NCBI GenBank assembly: GCA_028712475.1
Contig: JAQTQB010000001.1
Coordinates: forward strand, 372,001 to 436,000
Origin: Verrucomicrobiales bacterium
Lineage (GTDB): Bacteria > Verrucomicrobiota > Verrucomicrobiia > Limisphaerales > UBA11358
Direction: 5' to 3'
DNA length: 64,000 bases
The position numbers and the translations under genes are program-made. Positions 8,500 to 17,966 of this stretch are shown one piece after another; the first letter of the stretch is position 1; every line of letters starts with the position of its first letter. The notes beneath the pieces are model-generated. The model worked only from the letters and a program-made list of their open reading frames with translations, did not search any database and was not told the DNA's origin.

Positions 8500-9183
8500 A
8501 TGCCTGATTCCAATCCCAACGCAGAACTGCTCCGCTCGCTTGGACAACTTGCGCGCGGCCTGTCCGCCTTGTTCTGGGGCCTGCCCGTGTCGTTGATCAT
8601 CTGCGCGGAGACCGCGCGTGCAAGCTGGCTCAAGCCGCTCGGCATGTTGCCCGCGCTCTTTGCGACCGGGCTGCTGCTCTACGGCCTCTGGCAGATGGGC
8701 CGTTTTCAAAAACAGGAGCGCCCGTGGCGCAGCGCCCTCGACCGCGCCAAACTCTCCGGCCTTGTCAACTTCGGCCTCTGCCCGTTTCTTTACTGGCAGA
8801 ATAAAATGCCGGGCCAGCCGTTCTTCAACGCGGCGGTCCTGGTGCTGCTCCTCTCGGCGATCATTTTTTTGTTCAACCTGAACGTCGTCCTCAAACAACT
8901 CGGAGCGATGCTGCCGGACGAAACCTTGCGTCACGAAACACGGCAGTTCACCGCGCTCAACCGCTGGCTGCTTGTCGCGCTGTTGTTGTGCGCCACCGCA
9001 TATGTGGTCGTGATGAACGACCCGCGCCTGACCGCCAGGCTCGGCGACCTTTTTGTCTGGATCAACCGTTTCAGTTTCTGGGCGCTGATCTTGTTCGCGC
9101 TCCTGCCGCTGGCCATGACGATGGCGTTGATCTGGAAAACCAAGGAAGTCATCCTCGACAGCGTTTTCGGTTCAAGAAATTGA
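8500..9183 (+). CDS. Hypothetical multi-pass membrane protein
   Basis: 227 residues with about six hydrophobic helices: LSALFWGLPVSLIICA, MLPALFATGLLLYGLW, GLVNFGLCPFLYW, AAVLVLLLSAIIFLFNL, WLLVALLLCATAYVVV and FSFWALILFALLPLAMTMAL. No enzymatic motif is visible and I do not recognise the family. The ATG at 8500 begins MPDSNPNAELL. The ~300-base gap before it (8201-8499) shows no gene or clear signal. A short repeat (GTGGGCGGGCGTCCCTGCCG) directly follows the stop, separating it from the aminotransferase. Confidence 0.6.
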   Translation: MPDSNPNAELLRSLGQLARGLSALFWGLPVSLIICAETARASWLKPLGMLPALFATGLLLYGLWQMGRFQKQERPWRSALDRAKLSGLVNFGLCPFLYWQNKMPGQPFFNAAVLVLLLSAIIFLFNLNVVLKQLGAMLPDETLRHETRQFTALNRWLLVALLLCATAYVVVMNDPRLTARLGDLFVWINRFSFWALILFALLPLAMTMALIWKTKEVILDSVFGSRN

Positions 9184-9264
9184 TCGGTGGGCGGGCGTCC
9201 CTGCCGGACGAAATGTTTGTCCATTGCGGCCAACAAGCAGTCTCGCCCCACCGCAAACCGCCGC

Positions 9265-9294
9265 TTGCCTGTCGCGCAGAATTTCTGTTACCGT
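9265..9294 (+). promoter_or_regulatory. Candidate promoter (TTG-N21-TACCGT type)
   Basis: TTGCCT, an 18-base spacer and TACCGT lie 15 bases before the aminotransferase start. The TTCTGTTACCGTCACC context recurs upstream of prfC, the ABC-F gene and the helicase gene, suggesting a shared promoter form in this organism. Confidence 0.4.
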
Positions 9295-9309
9295 CACCAG
9301 CCATTTCAC

Positions 9310-10581
9310 ATGAAAACAAACGTCCTGTCCAAAATGGGTCGGCGCACCGCCGTGCCGCCAATCTCCTGGCTCATGCACGCGGCGCTCTCGCGGCCAAAGC
9401 TGATTTCACTCGCCGCCGGCTTCACCGACAACGCCACGCTGCCCACGGAATTCTCGCGGAAACTGCTCAATGAAATTTTGCGCTCGCCCAAAACCGGCCA
9501 GCCCGCGCTGCAATACGGCATCACCGCCGGCGAAAACAATCTGCGCCAGCTCACCGCGCAACACCTGCAAAAACTCGACGGCACAGGCGCGAAAAACAAA
9601 AGCCATTCGCCCGGCCGCGTCATGATCACCGGCGGCTCGCAGCAGTTGCTTTACATGACGCTCGAAGCGCTCTGCGACGAAGGCGACATCGTCCTCGTCG
9701 AAGACCCGACCTATTTTGTTTTCTTGAGCATCCTCCAAAGCTGCGGCATCCAGGCACGCGGCGTGAAACTCGAACGCGACGGCCTGGATCTGGCGCATCT
9801 CGAACGCGTTTTGGAATCGCTCAAACGCAGCGGCCAGTTGAAGCGCGTGAAGGCGCTTTACCTTGTCAGCTATTTCCAAAATCCGACCGGCGCTTCGACC
9901 AGCATTGCCAAAAAAGCCGCCGCGTTGAAGCTGCTGAAAAAATTCGAGCGCGCCGCCGGACATCCGATTTATCTGCTCGAAGACGCCGCGTATCGCGAAC
10001 TGCGCTACGCGGGAGAGGACACCAAGTCCGCGTTGACGCTGCCCGGCGCGGTGGAGCGCGTGATCTACACCGGCACTTACAGCAAGCCGTTCGCGCCGGG
10101 CGCGCGCGTGGGCTTCGGCATTTTGCCGGAACCGCTGTTCACGGCGGTGCAACGCATCAAGGGCAACCACGATTTCGGCACGGCGAACCTGTTGCAACAA
10201 CTGCTCGCCCGTGCGCTCGCCTCGGGGCTTTACGACCGGCATGTCGCGCGCATCAAAAGGCGCTACACGCAAAAGGCGCGCGTGATGAAGCGGGCGCTGG
10301 CGGAACATTTTCCAGCGAACGTGGAGATCTGGGAATCCGGCGGCGGACTTTATTTCTGGGCGCGACTGCCGAAGGGGATTTCCGCCGGCGTGAAATCACG
10401 CGTGTTCCAGACCGCGCTGAAGAACGACGTGCTCTACGTTCCCGGCGAACTCTGCTACGCCGACGATCCGTTACGCCGCAAACCGGACAACGAAATGCGC
10501 ATCAGCTTCGGCAGCGCGTCGGAAGCAAACATCCGCGAAGGCATCAAGCGGCTGGGAGCGGTGTTGGAGAAATTTGTTTGA
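9310..10581 (+). CDS. PLP-dependent aminotransferase, class I/II (2-aminoadipate/aromatic type)
   Basis: 423 residues from the ATG at 9310 (MKTNVLSKMGRR). Fold-type I features are clear: ITGGSQQLLYMTLEALCDEG for cofactor binding, YFQNPTGAS, LLEDAAYRELRY (the PLP-ring Asp) and the Schiff-base lysine in GTYSKPFAPGARVGFG. The sequence style, including LISLAAGFTDNATLP at the N terminus, resembles the LysN/kynurenine aminotransferase II group and MocR C-terminal domains, but there is no GntR DNA-binding part. Substrate cannot be assigned from the neighbours, so it may serve lysine, aromatic or branched-chain amino acid metabolism. Confidence 0.85.
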   Translation: MKTNVLSKMGRRTAVPPISWLMHAALSRPKLISLAAGFTDNATLPTEFSRKLLNEILRSPKTGQPALQYGITAGENNLRQLTAQHLQKLDGTGAKNKSHSPGRVMITGGSQQLLYMTLEALCDEGDIVLVEDPTYFVFLSILQSCGIQARGVKLERDGLDLAHLERVLESLKRSGQLKRVKALYLVSYFQNPTGASTSIAKKAAALKLLKKFERAAGHPIYLLEDAAYRELRYAGEDTKSALTLPGAVERVIYTGTYSKPFAPGARVGFGILPEPLFTAVQRIKGNHDFGTANLLQQLLARALASGLYDRHVARIKRRYTQKARVMKRALAEHFPANVEIWESGGGLYFWARLPKGISAGVKSRVFQTALKNDVLYVPGELCYADDPLRRKPDNEMRISFGSASEANIREGIKRLGAVLEKFV

Positions 10582-10610
10582 TGCCAAGTCGCGGAGCGGC
10601 GAAAGAAAGT

Positions 10611-10768
10611 AGCCCACGGTGAAACCGTGGGTAAAACGGAAAACGAGGCAAGCCCCGGCCGGGGCGACAGAAAATTTCCCCAAACAATCTTCAGCCAGAT
10701 TTCTTTCGCCCCCGCCGGGGCTTGATAATTTATTGGGCAAGAAACCCACGGTTGACACCGTGGGCTAC
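10611..10768. repeat. Intergenic palindromic repeat cluster
   Basis: The 324-base gap 10582-10905 has no gene. It holds AGCCCACGGTGAAACCGTGGG at one end and CCCACGGTTGACACCGTGGG at the other, with CCCCGGCCGGGG and CCCCCGCCGGGG palindromes between. The whole block is roughly an inverted repeat, similar in layout to the REP pairs at 24714-24950 but with a different core sequence. Confidence 0.7.
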
Positions 10769-10905
10769 GATCGGTCGCCGCTCCGCAGCTTCAAATGGCT
10801 TTTTATGTGCAAGAATTGACAAAGTTTTCGCGCATCAGCAAGATTCCGCCGGCGTCAGGAGATGTTCGGCTTTTCAGAAGCCCGGCCAACAACCATCAAT
10901 CCTAT

Positions 10906-11805
10906 ATGAAAATAAAACTCGCTGCTCTGCTGTTCACCGGATTTCTCGCTGCGACAGGCTTTGTCCGCGCGGAGGATGACACCAACCAGATCGCGCAGCT
11001 CAAGCAATTCATGCAGCTGGTGAAGAACTTGAAATATCAGCAGGGCGAGATCGAGTTGCGCGGAGGCCTTGCAAAATTAACCGTGCCGAAGGAATTTAAT
11101 TTTCTCGGGCCGGACGACGCCGAAACGGTGCTGGTGAAGCTGTGGGGCAATCCGCCTTCCGACGAGAAGCCGCTCGGCCTGCTGATTCCGGCGGGCATGA
11201 CGCCGATCAGTTCCAACTGCTGGGTCGTGACGATTGATTACAACGAGGACGGTTATGTGAAGGACGACGATGCGGGCAAGATCAATTACGACGATCTGCT
11301 CAAGAAGATGCAAAAGGGCATCGCGGCGAACAACAAGGCGCGGCAGGAACAGGGTTATCCGGCCATCACGCTGCTCGGCTGGGCCGCGCCGCCGCATTAC
11401 GATGCCGCCACGCACAAGCTGTATTGGGCGAAGTCGCTGAAGTTCGAAGGCGAATCCGGCGAGACATTGAATTACAGCATCCGCATGCTGGGCCGCAAAG
11501 GCGTGCTGGAGCTGAACGCGATCGCATCCGTGAATCAATTCGCCGAGATTGACGCGCAGACGCCGCAAATCCTCGGCATGGTGGATTTCAAGGAGGGCAG
11601 CCGCTACGCCGACTTCGATCCGAAGGTGGACAAGGTGGCAAAATACGGCATCGCCACGCTGGTGGCGGGCGGGGCGCTGGCGCTGGCGGCGAAGGCGGGA
11701 TTTTTCAAGGTGCTGCTGGTCGGCCTGCTGGCGGCGAAGAAATTCATCATCATCGGCCTGATCGCGGTGGTGGCGGTCGTGAGAAAGTTTTTCAAACGAA
11801 ACTAA
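10906..11805 (+). CDS. DUF2167 membrane-anchored protein
   Basis: 299 residues from the ATG at 10906, with a signal peptide (LAALLFTGFLAATGFVRAED). The body matches the DUF2167 style: GEIELRGGLAKLTVPKEFNF, then VLVKLWGNPP, GLLIPAGMTP, WVVTIDYNEDGYVKDDDAGK and the WAAPPHYDAATHKLYWAKSL block. The C terminus has hydrophobic segments (GIATLVAGGALALAAKAGF and KFIIIGLIAVVAVVRKFF) ending in basic residues, so a large periplasmic domain is anchored in the inner membrane. The function of the family is unknown. No partner gene is evident. Confidence 0.85.
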   Translation: MKIKLAALLFTGFLAATGFVRAEDDTNQIAQLKQFMQLVKNLKYQQGEIELRGGLAKLTVPKEFNFLGPDDAETVLVKLWGNPPSDEKPLGLLIPAGMTPISSNCWVVTIDYNEDGYVKDDDAGKINYDDLLKKMQKGIAANNKARQEQGYPAITLLGWAAPPHYDAATHKLYWAKSLKFEGESGETLNYSIRMLGRKGVLELNAIASVNQFAEIDAQTPQILGMVDFKEGSRYADFDPKVDKVAKYGIATLVAGGALALAAKAGFFKVLLVGLLAAKKFIIIGLIAVVAVVRKFFKRN

Positions 11806-11959
11806 AGTTTAAGCGAGGGAAATCCGAGCGTCTGACTCTATTTGTTGAGAGTTTTCAACGCTTCATAAAAAGACGAGCGATATTCATCCCTCGTCTTTTT
11901 TCTAATGCTTTCCCATTGGTCCACAGGAGTGCTTCGGGATTTGCACGAACCCCACTGGC

Positions 11960-12163
11960 TCATGCGATGGAAAATAATTCGTCGCCGGCAGGGACTGGCT
12001 CACCGTGTTCAAAACGGTCGGCCAGCACGCGCAAGGCGAGCGCCTTGGCTTTGGCCAGCGCATCCGTCCGGGTTTTCCCGTAAGCCATGCAGCCGGGCAG
12101 TTCCATGACTTCGGCAATCCAGCGGTCGTCCGATTCGCGATCCAGTTCTATTTTCAGATTCAC
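11960..12163 (-). CDS. HicB-like protein, no HicA seen
   Basis: 67 residues: MNLKIELDRESDDRWIAEV followed by MELPGCMAYGKTRTDALAKA. This is the partly degraded RNase H-like fold of HicB antitoxins (UPF0150). The pattern 'D-x-R-W-[IV]-A-E-[VI]-xx-L-P-G-C-xx-[YH]-G-x-T' is diagnostic. HicB normally pairs with a HicA toxin of about 60-80 residues, but I see no HicA-like frame within 200 bases on either side, so this looks like an orphan. It lacks an added DNA-binding domain. Confidence 0.75.
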   Translation of the reverse strand: MNLKIELDRESDDRWIAEVMELPGCMAYGKTRTDALAKAKALALRVLADRFEHGEPVPAGDELFSIA

Positions 12164-12213
12164 GTTTTGAACCTAGTTCAATTTATTATAACTGTCGAAT
12201 CCAAAACTTTCAT

Positions 12214-12558
12214 TCACCCCGGCGGCCAGGCCATGTGGCGTCCGCCGAGAATGTGGCAGTGCAGGTGCGGCACGGTTTCGCCGCCGTCCGCGCCGTTGTT
12301 GATGACGAGCCGGTAACCGCCCTTTTTCAATCCCACCTTGTCCGCGACTTCGGCGGCCTTGAGCAGCAAATGGCTCAAGAGTTTTCCATCTTCGCCTGTC
12401 GCCTCGGCGATTCGCGGAATAACTTTCTTTGGAAAAATCAAAACGTGGACGGGCGCCTGCGGATTGATGTCGCGGATGGCAAGCACGAGGTCGTCTTCAA
12501 AGACAATCGCCGCCGGGATTTCGCGGGCGATGATTTTTTCAAACAAGGTTTTGCTCAT
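12214..12558 (-). CDS. HIT family (HINT-type) nucleotide hydrolase
   Basis: 114 residues, normal for HINT proteins. They hydrolyse nucleotide phosphoramidates such as adenylated amines. The histidine triad is HLHCHILGG near the C terminus. The N-terminal LFEKIIAREIPAAIVFEDD and the central VHVLIFPKKVIPRI are also typical. The ATG at 12558 begins MSKTLFEKI. Upstream (12565-12600) is a TTTAGACACGAATTGCACG-type dispersed repeat. Downstream of the nrdR unit, a GGCTCGACGGAGTC repeat separates the two transcription units. Confidence 0.93.
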   Translation of the reverse strand: MSKTLFEKIIAREIPAAIVFEDDLVLAIRDINPQAPVHVLIFPKKVIPRIAEATGEDGKLLSHLLLKAAEVADKVGLKKGGYRLVINNGADGGETVPHLHCHILGGRHMAWPPG

Positions 12559-12607
12559 GCCGAAACTTTAGACACGAATTGCACGAATTTTCACTAATTA
12601 AATTTCG

Positions 12608-12630
12608 GCTCGACGGAGTCCCGCCCCACT
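12608..12630. repeat. Dispersed GGCTCGACGGAGTC repeat
   Basis: GGCTCGACGGAGTCCCGCCC plus CAC lies in the short gap between the HIT gene and the gene downstream of nrdR. It is the same word found inside panC (7369-7401) and as an inverted pair at 53631-53702. Confidence 0.7.
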
Positions 12631-12636
12631 GAAAAT

Positions 12637-13194
12637 TCATTCCACCACGAGCGCGCAGCCTTTTTGCTCCGGCTCGGCGGTCAGGCATTCGCGGAGGAAT
12701 TCGATGATCTGCTCCTGGATTTTATCGCAGCGCCCGCTCCAGCGTTGCGCGCCGGCGAGCTGCTTGACGCAGCTCCGAAGCCCGCGAAAACGCAGCAGTC
12801 GCGGTGACTGGCGGAGCCGGGCGCGCAGTTCGTCGCGCAGGCGGGGGAAGAAAAAAAGTTCAAGGCTGCTGTCGGATTCGCGGGCGATGTGGCAGAGATC
12901 AGCTTCGAGAATCTGTTTCACACAGGGCGGATCGTCGTCGGTGTAGAGGGTCAGGCCGAAATTGCGCATGACTTTTTCCAGCGCGAGGGCGAATTCGCCG
13001 ACGGTGACGGTTTCGCGTTCGAGCTCGACCTTGAAATAGTGGAACACGGAGGCGGCGGCGTGCCGGAGCATTTCCGCGTCAATAAATCCTTCCGAGTTGC
13101 CGACAATCTCGATGGTGATCATCTCCGCCGAGCAGGGGACGCTCTCGCCGTCGGTGAGCTGGAAGATCAGGTGGTCGGATGACAGGGCGATCAT
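12637..13194 (-). CDS. Hypothetical protein co-transcribed with nrdR
   Basis: 185 residues. The ATG overlaps the nrdR stop codon by four bases (ATGA), so the two are translationally coupled. The sequence begins MIALSSDHLIFQLTDGESVP and has a Cys pair region (DDPPCVKQILEADLCHIARE) and a basic C-terminal half. I do not recognise a family. The tight coupling suggests a role with NrdR in deoxynucleotide or DNA-precursor control, but that is inference from position only. Confidence 0.6.
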   Translation of the reverse strand: MIALSSDHLIFQLTDGESVPCSAEMITIEIVGNSEGFIDAEMLRHAAASVFHYFKVELERETVTVGEFALALEKVMRNFGLTLYTDDDPPCVKQILEADLCHIARESDSSLELFFFPRLRDELRARLRQSPRLLRFRGLRSCVKQLAGAQRWSGRCDKIQEQIIEFLRECLTAEPEQKGCALVVE

Positions 13195-13646
13195 TTGGCG
13201 GCCTCCAGTTTTTTGACTTCGTGGACGAAGTCGGTGGCTTCCTGAAACCGGCGATAGACGCTGGCAAAGCGGACATAGGCGACTTCGTCAATCCCGCGCA
13301 GCCCTTCCATGACGAGCTTGCCGATGAATTCGCCGGGAACTTCGCTTTCGTATTTGGCGGTGACGGCGGCGACGATGTGATCCACCAGATCTTCCATGGC
13401 CTGCGGACTGACGGGACGTTTCTGGCAGGCTTTCTTGAGGCCGGATAAAAGTTTTTCGCGGGAGAATTCCTCGTGGCGACCATCGCGTTTGAGCACCATC
13501 AGGCCTTCGTGTTCCACTTCTTCGTAGGTGGTGAAGCGATGACCGCACCCGGTGCATTCGCGGCGGCGGCGGATGGTCGCGCCTTCACGCGAGGCACGCG
13601 AATCAATGACTTTATCTTCCTGGCAACCGCACTTGGGGCAACGCAT
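13191..13646 (-). CDS. nrdR: Transcriptional repressor NrdR
   Basis: 151 residues from the ATG at 13646 (MRCPKCGCQEDKVIDSR); the open frame extends upstream but the zinc ribbon defines the start. The N-terminal ribbon has CPKC (Cys3, Cys6) and CTGC (Cys31, Cys34), and the ATP-cone follows (LMVLKRDGRHEEFSREKL). NrdR senses (d)ATP and represses ribonucleotide reductase genes. Its C-terminal YVRFASVYRRFQEATDF block is canonical. No nrd structural gene is in the window. Confidence 0.96.
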   Translation of the reverse strand: MRCPKCGCQEDKVIDSRASREGATIRRRRECTGCGHRFTTYEEVEHEGLMVLKRDGRHEEFSREKLLSGLKKACQKRPVSPQAMEDLVDHIVAAVTAKYESEVPGEFIGKLVMEGLRGIDEVAYVRFASVYRRFQEATDFVHEVKKLEAAK

Positions 13647-13759
13647 AAAACCACTGCTAATTGTGGTTGCACGTTTGTAACATACAAAATTTTGTGGTGT
13701 CAAGGGGCGGTTATTCACAGGAAGATGGCTTTTGAGCCGGGCGTTATCGAAAACCGGGC

Positions 13760-13787
13760 TTGCCTCGAAGCGAATTTGAGTTAATCT
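13760..13787 (+). promoter_or_regulatory. Candidate efp promoter
   Basis: TTGCCT, a 16-base spacer and TAATCT lie about 50 bases upstream of the efp start. The match is by eye only. Confidence 0.4.
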
Positions 13788-13835
13788 CTGCGACTCTGAT
13801 TACGCGAAAAATTGTTCAACAACTAATTTAATTTT

Positions 13836-14393
13836 ATGGCAACAGCAGGTGATCTTCGACGCGGCATGGCAATCAATTATAACGGCGACATTTCCGTGGT
13901 GCTGGACATGCAGCACCGCACGCCGGGCAACCTCCGCGCGTTTGTGCAGGCGACGCTCCGCAGCATCCGCACCGGCAAATCGTCGGACGTGCGCTTCAGC
14001 TCGACCGAAAAAATCGAGCCGGTGCCGATGATCACGACGAAGATGGAATTCAGCTACAAGGACGGCAAAGATTTTGTTTTCACCAATCCGGAAAATTACG
14101 AGACGGTCACGCTCTCGGCGGAACTGGTCGGAGACGACAAAAATTATCTCGTGGAAAATGCGCCGGTGACGGTGACGTTCGTCGAGGACAAGGCGGTTTC
14201 CATCGAACTGCCGTCGAATGTGATTTTGACCGTGACCGACGCGCCCGAAGGCGTGCGCGGCGATTCCGCCAACAACGTGCAGAAGGCCATCATCATGGAA
14301 ACCGGCATCACGGTGCAGGCGCCGCTGTTCATCAAGACCGGCGAGAAGATCAAGATTGATACGCGCACCGGCAAATACATGGAACGGGCGTGA
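13836..14393 (+). CDS. efp: Elongation factor P
   Basis: 185 residues, the normal three-domain length. EF-P binds between the P and E sites and relieves stalling at polyproline. The N-terminal KOW-like domain, the OB domains and the C-terminal signature (VQAPLFIKTGEKIKIDTRTG) are intact. The domain I loop reads HRTPGNLRAFVQ, so where E. coli has PGKGQAF with modified Lys34 this protein has Asn32 (PGNLRAF) and an Arg two positions later. Thus the usual lysine for beta-lysylation is missing and no EpmA, EpmB or EarP gene is nearby. A stem-loop terminator follows the gene. Confidence 0.95.
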   Translation: MATAGDLRRGMAINYNGDISVVLDMQHRTPGNLRAFVQATLRSIRTGKSSDVRFSSTEKIEPVPMITTKMEFSYKDGKDFVFTNPENYETVTLSAELVGDDKNYLVENAPVTVTFVEDKAVSIELPSNVILTVTDAPEGVRGDSANNVQKAIIMETGITVQAPLFIKTGEKIKIDTRTGKYMERA

Positions 14394-14432
14394 AAGTTGG
14401 TGAGGGTTGAAAGTTGAGGGTTGAGATTTTCA

Positions 14433-14459
14433 AAGCCCGCCGATTTGGCGGGCTTTTTC
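14433..14459 (+). terminator. Rho-independent terminator of efp
   Basis: AAGCCCGCC and GGCGGGCTT form a nine-pair stem around GATTT and are followed by a run of T. It sits about 40 bases after the efp stop codon. Confidence 0.85.
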
Positions 14460-14532
14460 TGTTTGATACGAAGGCTGGTCAGAAAATGCAGCTTGCGAAT
14501 TTCAAATAATCATCATATTTTGATTCAAAAGT

Positions 14533-14748
14533 ATGAGAATAACCATCGAACTTGATGCTGAAAACATGCGGCGGATTCAGAAGATCACCGGCCAAAAGAA
14601 GAAGTCGCCCGCCGTGAGCCGTGCGTTGTCCGAATTCATTCATCAACACCAAAGGCGCCAGTTCATTGAGCGGGCGCTGTCCGGCCAGACGGATTTTTCA
14701 CTGACCAACGAGGAATTGGAAACCCGCGACGTGTATGAAGCTCGTTGA
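14533..14748 (+). CDS. vapB: VapB-type antitoxin
   Basis: 71 residues. The N terminus MRITIELDAENMRRIQKITG followed by a basic helix looks like a ribbon-helix-helix DNA-binding domain, and the C-terminal half (FSLTNEELETRDVYEAR) would wrap the toxin. It overlaps the downstream PIN toxin by 14 bases, the standard vapBC arrangement in which the antitoxin is made first and the complex represses its own promoter. Confidence 0.8.
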   Translation: MRITIELDAENMRRIQKITGQKKKSPAVSRALSEFIHQHQRRQFIERALSGQTDFSLTNEELETRDVYEAR

Positions 14749-15127
14749 CACGTCCGCCTGGGTGGAATTTTTGCGGCGCAAAGGCGACGCGAAGGTGAAG
14801 CACTCGGTTGCCCGCCTGCTTCAAGCAGATGAGGCTGCCTACACGTGCCCGGTCCGGTTTGAACTGTTGAGCGGCGCGAAACCCGATGAAGAAGATGATC
14901 TGGAACAGGCCTTGGCATTGGCCCAGAACTACCAGTTTGAGCCGGATGACTGGCGTCAAGCAGCCTTGCTGGAACGCCGTCTCCGGGCAAAAGGACTGAC
15001 TATCCCCCGCAACGATCTTTTTGTCGCAGTGGTCGCCATTCGCGCCCGGATGCCGGTCGTGTGTCGTGACAAGCATTTTGATGCGATCAAGATGATTGTC
15101 AGCGAACTAAAAGTTGAACAAGCGTAG
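14735..15127 (+). CDS. vapC: VapC-type PIN-domain toxin
   Basis: 130 residues. PIN-domain acids are in place: Asp5 in LVDTSAWVEF, Glu43 in CPVRFELLSG, Asp94 in IPRNDLFVAVVA and Asp112 in VCRDKHFDAIK. VapC toxins are magnesium-dependent RNases that cut tRNA or rRNA. The start overlaps the antitoxin gene. All four metal ligands being present argues for an active toxin. Confidence 0.88.
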   Translation: MKLVDTSAWVEFLRRKGDAKVKHSVARLLQADEAAYTCPVRFELLSGAKPDEEDDLEQALALAQNYQFEPDDWRQAALLERRLRAKGLTIPRNDLFVAVVAIRARMPVVCRDKHFDAIKMIVSELKVEQA

Positions 15128-15201
15128 CGGGTTTTTTTCATTTTTGCGCGGAATTGCTTTTCAATGCAAAAGCATTTCGGTTATTTCTTTATGTGACTCG
15201 T

Positions 15202-16977
<1,776 letters not shown>

Positions 16978-16982
16978 ACGTT

Positions 16983-17060
16983 GTTGAATTGTTGAATCGT
17001 TTAATTGTATTTTCCTGCCGTGCTTGACGGTTTAACGATTCAACGATTCAACAATTCAAC
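16983..17060. repeat. Inverted repeat after ptsI (GTTGAATTGTTGAATCG)
   Basis: A perfect 17-base inverted repeat has arms at 16983-16999 and 17044-17060, with extra GATTCAAC units between. It fills the gap between ptsI and the nucleotidyltransferase gene. It could form a hairpin that ends ptsI transcripts, or be a dispersed repeat. Confidence 0.7.
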
Positions 17061-17077
17061 GGTTCAACGACTCACCA

Positions 17078-17824
17078 ATGAAAGTCATCATCCTTGCCGC
17101 CGGATACGCCACGCGCCTCTACCCGCTCACCCTCACGCAGCCCAAGCCGCTCCTGCCCGTCGCGGGCAAGCCGATGGTCGAGCACGTCCTCGACAACCTC
17201 GCGCCCATCACCGAGATTGACCGGGTTTATGTCGTGACCAACGCCAAGTTCGCCGGGCATTTCGAGAAATGGTCCGAACAGTATCACGCCACCAAGTCCA
17301 AGTTTGAATTCACCGTCGTCAACGACCATTCCACCGACGACACCAACAAGCTCGGCGCGATCGGCGACATTAATTACGTCCTCAAAACCCAGAACGTGGA
17401 CGATGATGTGATCGTGGTCGCCGGCGACAATTTGTTCAGCGACAAGCTGGGCGACTTCGGGAAATTCTGCCGGGCGAAAAATGCGCCCGCGCTCGCCGTC
17501 TATGACGTGGGCAATCTGGAAGAAATTAAAAAATACAATTCCATCACCACCGACGCTGCCGGACGCATCACCTTCTTCGAGGAAAAACCGAAGAATCCAA
17601 CCAGCACGCTCACCGGCATCGCGCTGTATTTTTATCCGAAGGCGACGATTCCGCTCATCCGGCAATACATCGCCGAGGGCAACAATCCCGACCAGCCCGG
17701 CCGTCTCGTGCAATGGCTTTATCCGCGCACGCCCGTCTATACCTGGCGCGTGCCCGGCCTGTGGTTCGACATCGGCTCGAAGGAGACTTTGGAAGAGGCG
17801 AACCAGATTTTTGCGAAGTTTTAA
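17078..17824 (+). CDS. Sugar nucleotidyltransferase (glucose-1-phosphate thymidylyltransferase-like)
   Basis: 248 residues. The N-terminal signature IILAAGYATRLYPLT plus QPKPLLPVAGKPM is the NTP_transferase nucleotide-binding and sugar-phosphate motif. The metal-binding VVAGDNLFSDKLGDFG and the later ITFFEEKPKNPTS are also typical. These enzymes transfer a nucleotide from NTP to a sugar 1-phosphate, making NDP-sugars for cell-surface polymers. It has no C-terminal hexapeptide repeat, so it resembles RmlA-type or short GlmU-like enzymes rather than bifunctional ones. The exact sugar and nucleotide are not decidable from sequence alone. Confidence 0.85.
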   Translation: MKVIILAAGYATRLYPLTLTQPKPLLPVAGKPMVEHVLDNLAPITEIDRVYVVTNAKFAGHFEKWSEQYHATKSKFEFTVVNDHSTDDTNKLGAIGDINYVLKTQNVDDDVIVVAGDNLFSDKLGDFGKFCRAKNAPALAVYDVGNLEEIKKYNSITTDAAGRITFFEEKPKNPTSTLTGIALYFYPKATIPLIRQYIAEGNNPDQPGRLVQWLYPRTPVYTWRVPGLWFDIGSKETLEEANQIFAKF

Positions 17825-17827
17825 TGA

Positions 17828-17945
17828 ACGCGAATTCAAATCCCATTCGCGATAATTCGTGTAATTCGCGTCAAAGTGTTTTGCAGTTCTTGTCTCACCC
17901 CTCCCCCGGCCCTCTCCCCGTTTGGGCGGGGGCGAGAGAGAAGAA
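17828..17945. repeat. Two dispersed repeats in the gap 17825-17966
   Basis: GAACGCGAATTCAAATCCC and ATTCGTGTAATTCGCGTCAA belong to the AATTCGCG family seen at 2611 and 39740. Next to them, CTCACCCCTCCCCCGGCCCT and the following GC palindrome resemble the CCGGCCCTCTCC words flanking the helicase gene. No gene is visible here. Confidence 0.6.
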
Positions 17946-17966
17946 GCGGCGGCGTTCTGTCTTGGA

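Noticed and set aside
11806-11959. HicA partner for the HicB-like gene
   Set aside because: The short frames here have no HicA pattern (no G-S-H-x-x-[FY] block).
16983-17060. CRISPR-like or attachment-site repeats (GATTCAAC units)
   Set aside because: Units are 8-9 bases without spacers of constant size; the best description is an inverted repeat or terminator.
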